Source: Oryzias latipes
Taxonomy: Eukaryota; Chordata; Actinopteri; Beloniformes; Adrianichthyidae
DNA length: 64,000 bases
NCBI RefSeq assembly: GCF_002234675.1
Contig: NC_019876.2
Location: 28,533,196-28,597,195 of the forward strand
Direction: 5' to 3'
Positions 22,582 to 33,487 of the stretch are shown here, piece by piece. The notes under the pieces were generated by a model. That model was not told the origin of the DNA, did no database searches, and worked only from the letters and a program-made list of their open reading frames with translations. How positions within the stretch are numbered: the stretch's first letter is position 1; every line of letters starts with the position of its first letter. The translations under genes were made by a program, and so were the position numbers.

Positions 22582-22889
22582 CAGCGGCGGATCCACAGGG
22601 GGCATAGGGGGGAGGACTGCCCCCCTAGCAAAAAGCTTTGCCCACATACTTGCCCCTCAATTTTTCAGTCAATGTCAGTCTCATTATTGACAAAAATTAA
22701 GAAATCGTCAATACAAGCTTCTTAAGCAATGCAAAAATAACAATAGCAACAGAATTAACGAATAGTTAGAACTACATATTTTTCATCCTTTTCTTTGTAA
22801 TGGCCTTCCACTCTGGTGTTTTGCCACCCTTCCAAAGTCTTCTGCCCCTTTTCCTTCTCCTCATATAAAATGTTCTAGCTCCGCCCCTG
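22582..22889. mobile_element. short hAT-like non-autonomous element
   Basis: The ends are CAGCGGCGGATCC and (inverse) CAGGGGCGGAGCT. They are flanked by CTCTATAT and ATCTACAT, which agree at 6 of 8 positions and are probably a decayed 8-bp target duplication. The interior has no ORF. Only the right part of the same element is kept at about 46410-46507, in the duplicated copy of this region. Confidence 0.55.
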
Positions 22890-24117
22890 ATCTACATAGT
22901 AGGTAGGCCAGTTCACCACTTGGACTTTTGGGGACGATGTCTCAATGTTGTAATATCTGGTCTCTGTGCTTTTGCATTATCCTAATTTTTCTGGAATAAC
23001 ATACTATTCAAAAAAAAAGAAATCATAAACATAAACACCACAACGAATGACAATATTCAAAGTCTGAAAAGGACTTTGGAGGAAGATTACCAACTTATAG
23101 ATTCCAAGCCTCTTCTTTTCATTTCACAATTCAAACTGAGATGTGACGCAGTCTCAGTTCATTCTCCACCTGTACTGCCTTTGATTTGTCTCTGAGACGA
23201 CCTGACGAGGATCAGACACTAAATGAAAGATTGCATTGTTGCAGAACCGGACCTGCACAGCCAGACTCTACATAAAGACAAATCAGAGGAAAAGAAGAAA
23301 GCCCCATGAATGGGGCCAAAGTCCTCCACCTTGTCCCATGTCCTCATGGCTTTTTCGTTGCTTGCTGCAATTATCACATCATTAAACCAGATGATTAGTA
23401 TTGTTTTATCATTGGCTGTCTCTTTGGTGTGAACACAGTGGTCTGGTTGGTTTTGTGTAAAATCTCTTTCAGCCAGGCAGTCATGTAAAACTCTATTCCA
23501 GTTCCGACCAGACGGTTTCAGGCCGTACAGGTATGTTTCTAGCTCACAAACCAAATCTTTCCCCTCTTCATAGCCTTCTGGCTGGTCAGTGTAGATCTCA
23601 TAATCAATGGGAGTGTGTAGGTCAGCTGTTGTTACGTCCATTTGATGAAGTAACAAGTTCTCTTGAGCTGCTTTTTGTAACAAAACTCTTATGCTTGTCA
23701 AGGTGAAAAAATGTCACCGTAATCTACTTCCTTTTCCTGGCTGTAGCCCTTAGCTTCAAATCTGGCTTAGTACTTGTCATTACCATCACTGTCACTTTTC
23801 ACAGAATAGACCCATTTACCCCCCACTGTTTTCGTGCCCTTTGGCAGACTAGTGAGAGTAAAGGTGTTGTTCTCTCTCAATGACTGGATTCCTTCATCCA
23901 TGGCTTTAATCCGGTGTTTTGCGTTATCTGACTCTGCAGCTTCTTTGAATGTTTGTGGGATACCACATACTGCTCTGTACCAGTAATCTATGTAACTATG
24001 AACCTCAGATATGCCAGTTACAAAATCCTTCAGGTGACTGGGTTTTCTCCTCTCTCTTGTTGGGTATCTTTCACCGACACATGCATCACCTGCTACACCT
24101 GGCTCTTTTTGGTCGTG
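22890..24117 (-). pseudogene. Ty1/copia pol fragment (RT region), duplicated copy
   Basis: The minus strand reads integrase-RT linker and reverse transcriptase: YPTRERRKPSHLKDFV, KWVYSVKSDSDG, then the RT motifs DVTTADLHTPI and LETYLYGLKPSGRNWNR. The segment is nearly identical to 46500-47756, including flanking non-coding sequence, so it is a segmental duplicate rather than an independent insertion. Homology stops abruptly at about 24118. A frame break occurs at about 23700-23770, at the same place as in the other copy. Confidence 0.85.
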
Positions 24118-24164
24118 AACTTTTGCCGCTCTGCACAAACTAGGTCCTAGAAAACGACGCAGAG

Positions 24165-24960
24165 TTTTGGCTAAAAAACTGCATCATCACTGCTTTGAGA
24201 AGTTGATGTGAGGGGCCTGTTCGTCCGTTCCTGTTCCACAGGAAGATCCTCTGAGGCGTCTCCAGTTTGTGGCTCCACCCGACCCGTCTCCTTTGTGGGC
24301 CGATGCCTTGGTTTCACGTGTTTCAAGGTAATAAACAGGGACTGGCAGACATATATTGAGGAGAACATCGACAGCAGCGTGGGAGCAGCTCTTTTACACA
24401 CGGCTGTTTTTCCGTTCTCCAAAACGTAACAGGGCCTTCTTTCAGAGAGATTTCAGCTCAATCATCTCCGGTTCCCTCGCTGCCTCATCAGTGACAAGCG
24501 GGGATCTCAGCCAGTCAGTCTCTGCATTAAAGGATCTATGAGAAAAGTGATCTGCGGTCGTTTCTGCTGCAGGTCTTCAAACCGCAAAGTAAAATTTCCG
24601 TCAAGTTGCGTAAACAGCGTCACATTCTGCTTTATTCATTTGGATTGCAGCCTTCTGCTGTGAGCTCCACAAAGAAGGACAGTGGGATGATGGCCATTTT
24701 GAATGTGCACTTTGAAAAGCTTCAAGTTGTTCATAAAGGAGACAATTTGTGTCAGATCAGGAAGAGTTCATCATTTTCCCCGGGATACGTTTTGTTCTTT
24801 TCTGCCATGAACAATTTTACTGCTTCCAAAAACTCATAATAATAAACACAGTGACACCATTCCGTTCAGTGAAAAAGTAAGAATCTTCCCATTCTTCCAG
24901 AAACGTCCTGTGTTCATCTTTCTACTCTGAATTTCTCCATTTTGACGATGAGGGTAACAG
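24165..24960 (-). pseudogene. hAT-type transposase fragment
   Basis: On the minus strand several frames resemble the C-terminal third of a hAT transposase of the ZBED/FAM200 kind: FNAETDWLRSP (about 24510), LLSMFSSIYVCQSLFITLKHVK (about 24330-24390), with further pieces upstream to about 24950. Frameshifts and stops are numerous. The C-terminal segment matches the hAT dimerisation region. It directly abuts the copia fragment at 24118. Confidence 0.55.
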
Positions 24961-25058
24961 TCTGCACGCACATTAAATGTTTAGTTTTATTTTTCCGGCA
25001 TTGGGCAAATGATTGGCGGTCACCTATGTGTCAGGAGCAGCATCAAACACACACTGCC

Positions 25059-25839
25059 CAGTGACGTGCAGTCAGGAGAGGCAGGTGAGGCTGTGTCATT
25101 ATGGGAAAGAAAAGAGAAAAAATAAATTCAATTATTATATTTAATCAGTAATTTGTGCTTTGCAGTCATCTTCCATTTAAATGTACCATTTTTGGGTGTT
25201 TTTTCTTTTCAAAATCGCTGAATTTCCGCATTTGCCGTTCAGATACTAAGAAGTGATGTGCGATGAGGCACCAGCCCGCTGAGCCTCACCTTGGATTGCG
25301 CAATACCTATGCAGTCAGACGGTACTGCTGTCTCTCTGTGTGTCGGTTCAATCACTTGTACTATATGAGCTGAGTTTGCATAATTTAGCAGATGTATATG
25401 ATGTACAGTGTTTGTTTTTATAAATAACTGTATGTGAGGGATGTGTTTCTTGTGCTGAGTGCTAAACGCTGGCAAAAAAGCCGCTGGGTGAGGCCAGACA
25501 TTCTCGTGCCTCATGTTAGGGGGCGCCGGTGAGCCCTGAGATTATGACGCTAAAGAACAATAGAATAAGTGATAGCAAGCGGCAAGTCATTTTCTTAGGA
25601 AGGAGCGGCATATGGACTTTATTTACAAGTAAAGGTAAGATGATAATAACGTTTGTGCTTTTTTCTATGCTGCAGTTTGTATATGAAAAAAATAACACCT
25701 TGAAATGATATTTTAAACAAAACACGTTAACTGTTGTCAATTAAATGGTGAATAAGTTACTCAGTATGGTTCATATGTTTGTAAATCTGACTGATGACGT
25801 CAGTGCCTCACCAGCCATTAACCTCACCGCACGTCACTG
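25059..25839. mobile_element. hAT non-autonomous element, 781 bp
   Basis: The ends read CAGTGACGTGCAGTCAGG and, inverted, CAGTGACGTGCGGTGAGG. A perfect 8-bp target duplication ACACTGCC (25051-25058 and 25840-25847) proves the insertion. There is no transposase. TIR and 8-bp TSD are characteristic of hAT. Confidence 0.85.
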
Positions 25840-26819
25840 ACACTGCCAAATTACTTTTATTATAATTATGTATTTTTAATACCCGCTGATGGTTTTGAGT
25901 GTGGTTTAAGAAGAAAAACTATGAAATGAGTCACAGTATATAGAAAATATGATGAGACGCAAAGAGCCGCGTGCTTATTGGCCGAGAGCCGCGTGTTCGC
26001 CACCCCTGATCTGTACCAATCAGCAGGCTGTTTGAGAGCAGCTATATTCCCGCCAAATTGAAACCTAGGTGAGCAAAATCAAAGATAGGAAAAAAGTGAG
26101 ATGAGACACAACGCATTTTTGAAAGCAAAAAAAAGAAATAGCAAAAAAAATGTGAAAGCAAAAAAAAATTTGAATGCAAATATTCAATATTCTCATTTGC
26201 ACCTTAGAACATTTTGTTTGCAACGTGGTGGCATAAATATTACTCCACACAAGCCCTGTAACCAGTACCACTTCTTTCAGGGCATTGGGACGTCCCTCGG
26301 TATCCTGGCCAACATTTTAGTGTCAATGAACGATGAAGACTTCCATTCTTTCAGGACCAACCCAGACATCCATTTTGTGAGTCTGTTGTTGAGTGGATCT
26401 TCCTGGGTTTGGCATCAAGACAGATGCTGATTTTTGGTCCTTTCTGTCGTTTATAGCAGCGAATACTTGGAGACGAGCGACATCGTCTTCTTTCAGCTGC
26501 ACTGGCAGCCAAGATGGCGGTGATATCCTGTCAGAACACTTCTCTTTATGTGCTGACCAACGTGGTGAGTTTCTCTACACAGTTTTAAAAAACACATTTG
26601 GCTCACAATAATTAAAGAAAAAGAAAAAAATCAAATAGAAGATTTTTTTTTTTTTTTGCAGTTTAGCCCAACAGCTTTTACAAAAATCCATTAATGCAGA
26701 AAAACATGCACACACTCATGCATGACCATAAAGAAAATACAAGGAAAACTAAACCAAAAATATGTTTAAACTACTTAAAACTAATCAAAATAACTAAACA
26801 AGGTCTAATTTAGGTAAAC

Positions 26820-27110
26820 AAAGAATAGAAAACCATGAATGAACCTATAAAAACATCTTTTATTTTAATGTGGTCTCTCTTTATGGTTCCTGGTTAGAAG
26901 AGGAGCTGCTCAGTCAAGTAAACGTCTCCAAAGAAAAAAAAGAAAAACTCAGGGCCTGTCAACGAATGTTCAGCAAAGACCTCTGCTCTCGTATGTAAAT
27001 AAAAGGTCTTGTGACTTCTGTCACAGAAGTACTTCTTTTGAAAATGGGGACTTTTTTTTCCAAAGGGCAAAGGTCAGGTTAACTGCTGCTGCTGTGAAAT
27101 TGGATCATCC
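26820..27110 (+). repeat. module B of the ependymin duplicon
   Basis: The block matches 840-1130, 15330-15560 and 31710-31980. It lies within the large alpk1-like intron, so the duplicon border is between 26565 and 26820. Confidence 0.7.
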
Positions 27111-27143
27111 AGAAAACCACATTCTATCATGAAACAAGCCCCT

Positions 27144-27303
<160 letters not shown>

Positions 27304-27661
27304 ACATTCTTAGAACTCCAAACAGGCTGGGCTCTAACCATCTGCTCATGAAAACGATAAGATGAGCTGCAATAGAAGTACAAATGTGTACATGTCATAG
27401 ACACGATCCTTTTGTTTATGTGCTCGTCACAATATCGTATCCACAAAGATTACAGAGAAACACGCTGGAGGTCGCTCTATTGAGCAGGTTGAAATGTTTG
27501 TTTATCGTGTTTGTGAGTTTGTCCTCACGATAATATTGGGTAGAAGGTGAAGTGTGTGGGTGACCTGCAGGACTTCAGGTTTACTGTAAATCCAGGTTTA
27601 AAAGCTAAATATTTAACTCTTATCCAAATATTTGATTTGGACTTCAATGCTTATTGATTTA

Positions 27662-27860
27662 GGCTGCACGGTGGCCAGTGGTTAGCGCTCGTGCCTTACA
27701 GAAAGAAGGCCCCTGGTTTGAATGGGTGTGTGATATGTGTGACCCTGTGACAGACTGGCGACCTGTCCAGGATGTCCCTGCCTTCACCCGAAAGTGACCT
27801 GCAGCCCTGTGACCTCAAAAGGGACAAAACGAATTAAGATGAATGAATGAATTAATGCTT
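27662..27860 (+). repeat. tRNA-derived SINE
   Basis: The head GGCTGCACGGTGG, CCAGTGGTTAGCGCTC carries an A-box-like segment, and GGTTTGAATGGG is a B-box-like segment. The body (GACAGACTGGCGACCTGTCC) and the GAATGAATGAAT tail are those of a common fish SINE. The flanking AATGCTTATT at about 27647 and 27854 is a probable target duplication. Confidence 0.7.
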
Positions 27861-27956
27861 ATTTAACAACTACATAATTAGTTACGAAGTCTAAATGTTT
27901 ACTTTGGAAAATAAATATTTAGGCCAGATCTAAATATTTAATTTCCAAAACACATA

Positions 27957-30900
27957 GGTAACGCTTTCTTTTACAGTACAGTACTTACAGTGTACATAAG
28001 TGGTATTTACATGGTACTTATAGTGTAACTACTGGGTACTTTCAGGGTACTTACATGGTACTTTTTATGGAATTTACTGGGTACTTACAGTGTGTTTACA
28101 TGGTACTTTCTATGGTACTTTACTGGGTACTTACATGGTACTTTTTGTGTCTACTCTGTACTTACATGGTACTTACTGTGTATTTATATGGTACTATTTG
28201 GTTCATACCTATGTGGTACATACTGGGTATTTATAATATTCTTACTGGGTATTTACATGTTGTGCAAAGGTGTCTTTTATGGTACTTACCACATGTAAGA
28301 AGAAGGTAAGTACAAATAAAGTACCTTTAGGTCTGCACTCGCTGCACGTTTCATGGTATTTACCATGAATTTACCACAGAAACTACCCCTTAAGTACACT
28401 GAAACTGTAACTGTAAAAGAAAGTCAGCCCTATTTCCACTCAACTACATGGTACTTTCATTACTAAATACCGGGTATGTTCACTTGAATATTACTTGGTA
28501 CTTACCCCTTAAGTACAATGAAACTGTACTGTAAAAGAAAGTCAGCCCTATTTCCACTCTATTACATGGTACTCTCAGTAGTAAATGCTGGGTATGTACA
28601 CGTATTACCATCCCGTACAGTGTACATGAACACACTTGGTCTTCTGACCTCACCACATAAGACAATGCTAACCTGTTGGTAAGGGTAAAGTAACTACATT
28701 GTGAAAAAATATTCTGGCCTGACTACTTCTTGTAACATGAGGCAAGTTTAAAGAGAAACAAGAGCAGTGAAAACAACAATCTTTAATATGATACGTGTCT
28801 GCAGCATACAAAGTCTCATCACAATGAAATAGGTTTTAAGTACATAACAGTACAAAGGAGCATTCCAAAAAACACATTATTGGCCTGAGGGTCGTGCTTT
28901 TTGTCCATCAAAATTCTTTCAGCAGAGTTTGGTAACGGTGCAGGACTTCTTCAGGGTTTGTAACTGCAAGAAAATTCACAATATGAGCTCAAGTGAAAAT
29001 AAAAAGCATAACGACTTTGATGAAATACAAAATAAATTTTACTTATTTAATCATTTCTGTAATGAGTTTGATAAATTTCTGTGAATTCTTTATCGCAATT
29101 GTCAATTTCCATGCGGGAACCTCCCAAATGGATGAATAAAGTTGTCTATCTATCGCTTTGACTGTAATGCTTGAAATTAATCAATTATCCTCATTTATGA
29201 ACATGACAATAAATTATTCACAACTTTATATTTTAGTTACATAAACAAGAACAACAAAAAAAAATCAAAGAAAAAAAAATCAAAATTGCCATAAAAAAAT
29301 CTAATTTGTTTAGACAAAGAATGACAAAAGCAATGTTTTAATTGGCAATTGCTGTGTATTTCTTCTTTATAAATATTATTCGCACCTACAATTTGCATTA
29401 GCATGAAAAACATTGCAGTGTAAAAGAAAAGGAAAAAAGAAATAAATAGGCAATTTCAAATTCAACACAGTAACTCAAAAATATGTTTTAATTTTCAAAC
29501 AGTTACATTCACTGTTGGGTGGTATTGTTGTCTCTATCATATTTGAAAATAAACAAATAAATAAAATAAAAACGGCGAAAGAAAAGAAAATGGGGAAAAG
29601 GCAGTTAAACTCTTCATTAATGTAAATAATATGTCCACTTGGAGGATTTAACTTACTTTAGCTTACTCCCCTGTGGCTTCACGGATTCGTCTGCGATGTC
29701 TTCTTCACCACAGCTGATCTAAAGCGGTAAAAAGACGGAAGTACGTCATCATTATTTTAAATAAACGCCTTTCTTTGATTTTCCCAGAAAGACGTGCGCT
29801 CAGTCAAACGAGCACAGAACAACAGACTTTATCATGTAGGCTACGTGCTTGTTTTACAGGTGCCTCTCTCCTGGTAAGTAACAACAATGTTTGTAGATTT
29901 TCATTACAAACTTTGAAAATGTATACATGAAATAACTGAAATTATTGCAGTAAGGTAGACATGCTCTTACGTCACGTTTCAAACACAGAGAGATAGTGGC
30001 TTGAAATCACGAGGTTAGCTTCTTTATAAAGTTTGATCAGTTTAAATATTTACATGTAATTTATCCAATATTTTAAAAAAAACAAAAACACTGGCTTACC
30101 TGCCAGATGAAGAGAAATTCAAACTGTTGCGCGCGCCTCGAGGCTCTCCAGATTAATCTGCACGTTCACTTTGGGGGTAGTTGTGCTGCATTCAAGTGCG
30201 CTGGGAATTTGCAACTTTACTTGCACCGACCTACTTAACAAAAACACACACTCGGGGTGTTTTTAGTGTTAAAAGTAAATATTTAGCCATGTTGTTTTAC
30301 ATATTTTCCTGACATCATATAATATATATTAAAACAAGTTCATTTTTAGAACAATATTTAAAAAAAGTTAAGTTTTGAATAATTTATTATCATGTTTTTA
30401 AATGAGGATAGTACTTGATTAATTTCAAGCATTACAGTCAAAGCGATAAAAAAATTCATGGAGATTTATCAAACTCATTACAGAAATGATTAAATAAGTA
30501 AAATTTATTTTGTATTTCATCAAAGTCGTTATGCTTTTTATGTTCACTTGAGCTCATATTGTGAATTTTCTTGCAGTTACAAACCCTGAAGAAGTCCTGC
30601 ACCGTTACCAAACTCTGCTGAAAGAATTTTGATGGACAAAAAGCACGACCCTCAGGCCAATAATGTGTTTTTTAGATTTCTCCTTTGAACTGTTATGTAC
30701 TTAAAACCTATTTCATTGTGATGAGACTTTGTATGCTGCAGACACGTATCATATTAAAGATTGTTGTTTTCACTGCTCTTGTTTCTCTTTAAACTTGCCT
30801 CATGTTACAAGAAGTAATCAGGCCAGTATATTTTTGTTACAATGTAGTTACTTTACCCTTACCAACAGGTTAGCATTGTCTTATGTGGTGAGGTCAGAAG

Positions 30901-31582
30901 ACCAAGTGTGTATATACACTGCACAGGAAGGTAATACATGTACATACCCAGCATTTACTACTGAAAGTACCATGTAATAGAGTGGAAATAGGGCTGACTT
31001 TCTTTTACAGTACAGTTTCATTGTACTTAAGGGGTAAGTACCAAGTAATATTCAAGTGAACATACCCGGTATTTAGTAATGAAAGTACCATGTAGTTGAG
31101 TGGAAATAGGGCTGACTTTCTTTTACAGTTACAGTTTCAGTGTACTTAAGGGGTAGTTTCTGTGGTAAATTCATGGTAAATACCATGAAACGTGCAGCGA
31201 GTGCAGACCTAAAGGTACTTTATTTGTACTTACCTTCTTCTTACATGTGGTAAGTACCATAAAAGACACCTTTGCACAACATGTAAATACCCAGTAAGAA
31301 TATTATAAATACCCAGTATGTACCACATAGGTATAAACCAAATAGTACCATATAAATACACAGTAAGTACCATGTAAGTACAGAGTAGACACAAAAAGTA
31401 CCATGTAAGTACCCAGTAAAGTACCATAGAAAGTACCATGTAAACACACTGTAAGTACCCAGTAAATTCCATAAAAAGTACCATGTAAGTACCCTGAAAG
31501 TACCCAGTAGTTACACTATAAGTACCATGTAAATACCACTTAAGTACACTGTAAGTACTGTACTGTAAAAGAAAGCGTTACC
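27957..31582. mobile_element. 3.6-kb foldback-type element with about 1.2-kb inverted arms
   Basis: The element begins GGTAACGCTTTCTTTTACAG and ends with its inverse. The arms run to about 29225 on the left and from about 30365 on the right. In the outer part they are almost identical: the same 84-codon frame occurs at 28055-28309 on plus and 31230-31484 on minus. The outer 400 bases of each arm are built of degenerate units around TGGTACTTACATGGTAC and TTACTGGGTAC. The loop (29226-30364) is AT-rich with a GC-richer island at about 29650-29890. No transposase is visible. No clear target duplication was found (left flank ACACATA, right flank ATTTATT). Confidence 0.75.
29091..29151 (+). mobile_element. 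60-bp LINE 3'-end insertion in the left foldback arm
   Basis: Aligning the two arms shows an extra segment only in the left arm. It ends GATGAATAAAGTTGTCTATCT, the 3' terminus typical of fish LINEs with a TCTA tail. ATCGC flanks it on both sides as a likely target duplication. It is an extremely 5'-truncated retroposition. Confidence 0.55.
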
Positions 31583-31589
31583 ATTTATT

Positions 31590-33016
31590 CTACTTAAAAC
31601 TAATCAATTTAACTGAGGAAATAATTAAACAAATCAAATAACAATGACACTGGTTTTCTTTTTGTAATTTTCAGCAGATTTGGTCCTGACGGTCGGAGGT
31701 CTGTTTTAGGTTAACAAAGAATATAAAATCATGAATGAACCTATAAAAAATCTTATATTTTAATGTGGTCTCTCTTCATGGTTTCTGGTTAGAAGAGGAG
31801 CTGCTCAGCCAAGTAAATATGTCCAAAGGAAAAGAAAAACTCAAGGCCTGTCAACAAATCTTCAGTGCAAAGACCTTTGTGTAAATAACAGGTCTAGTGG
31901 CTTCTGTCACAGAACTACTTCTTTTGAAAAGGGGGAATTTTTTGAAAAGGACAAAGGGTAGCTGCTGTGACATAAGATCACATAACACAAGATAACCCAA
32001 ACTATTGCTGTTAATATCTGACTGTCTCACTTTACAGACGGCACCCCATATTATAGAATTTTAGGATGATCAATTTTAGTTCACACAATTCTTAATTACA
32101 CCTTGTAAGTTACATTTGTGCATCACTGGTATATGTTTTCTTGTCACACTTTGGGTCCCTTAGTACCAGTTGGTTCCAACTCCAACTTCCAGCATGATAA
32201 GGCTGGAATAATTTCAGACTGGTTTCTTGAACATGACAATGAGTTCTCTGGACTCAAACGGAACCCAATAGAGAACCTTTGGGATTTGGTGGAACGGGAG
32301 ATTGGCAGTGTGAATATTCATGGCTTGTTGCCTCTCTGCTGCTGACCTTTTTGTATTTAATTCAATTCAATTTTATTTGTATTTTTATTTGTTTAGATCT
32401 TACCTGTGAGTTTGCACAGTGTTCTGCTCCCATTAGTCTGTTCCTCTGAAATTGTCTAAAGGAGTTCCTCGATGCTCAACTTTAGCTCTCAGTTTTCAAT
32501 TGATAATAAAAATTCATGTCTCAGTTTGTCAAATTTCACGTACCACCACAAAAACTGTTAAATACTTGTAAACTGCCTTCTCAGTTGTTTAGTCTAACTT
32601 GTGCTCCATGAAATTTACATTAAATTGCTTAGAAAAACTACAGTGTATTGTTCTTTCACATAAATACAAATTACCACCAAATATTTTATCAGTACAAACT
32701 GGCCAAGGTAAACCCATAGGACAGTTTTTCACCTATAATAACCGAGGAAATTCTGTTGCTATTGCAAATTTGAGCTGTAATCCGTGAAACTTGGAGACTA
32801 TTACAGAAATAAATCCCTAAAGCTCAAACTGGTCTTAAGGTTTGTGGTTTTGAATGCTTCCACAAAACCTTAAACCCCGTGTTTCTTAGTGATCCAAGAT
32901 TTTTAACCCTTGAACTGTCAAGGTTACAAACTTGACAGTTTACCCAAAAGTAGCTGGGATAGGCCCCAGCAACTCTGTCCCCCCAAAAATTTAACGACTT
33001 TAGAAAATGGAAGGAA
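31590..33016 (+). repeat. duplicated upstream unit of ependymin copy 3 (modules B and C)
   Basis: The block matches 840-2030 in order. It contains the Tc1 relic and ends in the SINE tail (AGCTGGGATAGGCCCCAGC) that leads into the (GGAT)n array. A 36-base (TTTTATTTG-type) AT insertion at about 32355-32390 is unique to this copy. Confidence 0.7.
32105..32345 (+). pseudogene. Tc1/mariner transposase C-terminal relic, duplicate
   Basis: Same relic as at 1255-1580 (WFLEHDNEFSGLK, NPIENLWDLVEREI). Here the segment before the NPIENLW motif carries a deletion, but the motif itself is better kept. The two copies complement each other in showing Tc1 ancestry. Confidence 0.75.
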
Positions 33017-33112
33017 CGATGGATGGATGGATGGACGGACGGACGGACGGACGGACGGACGGACGGACGGATGGATGGATGGATGGATGGATGGATGGAT
33101 GGATGGATTGTA
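33017..33112 (+). repeat. (GGAT)n/(GGAC)n microsatellite grown from a SINE tail
   Basis: The array starts directly after the SINE end TTTAGAAAATGGAAGGAACG and consists of GGAT, GGAC and again GGAT units. A homologous but shorter array is at 43391-43437 upstream of copy 4. Confidence 0.9.
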
Positions 33113-33159
33113 TTCTTTACTTTTGAAAAAACCTGAGCTGAAGCTTTTTGTTTCTGTTC

Positions 33160-33487
33160 CCTCTGGGTTTCACTCCACACCTTGATACAACAGAGAAAAA
33201 GTTCCTTCTGTAGTCAGAATCTTCGTCCTGGAAGACTCCAAGAAACGTTGTTCATGTATAGACTGATCATAAAGGTGGGTTTCTTTTAGGAAAATTGTAT
33301 CTGCATCTGAACTTAGATCCTGTTTGCTGATTAAAAAATGGATCCTCACAGCTGGATGACACATCTGTTTGTGCCTGTATAATGTTGACCCTTCAGTCAG
33401 AGGAGGGGCTGAGAGGACACCTGAACTTTGCACTGTCACTTTACTTTATAAGCTTCTGCTGGTGGCCGGGAGGTAGAACCCTAAAAC
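33160..33487 (+). promoter_or_regulatory. proximal promoter of ependymin-like copy 3
   Basis: This is homologous to 11850-12178 and 43480-43817. TATA-like TTTATAAG is at 33445-33452. Confidence 0.6.

Noticed and set aside
25239-25740. Two minus-strand frames of 74-91 codons
   Set aside because: Both lie inside the 781-bp hAT element with 8-bp TSD and have no recognisable domain.
28055-28309. 84-codon hydrophobic frame repeated at 31230-31484
   Set aside because: It translates the GGTACTTACATGG-type repeats of the foldback arms; no start context or homology, and identity reflects arm identity.
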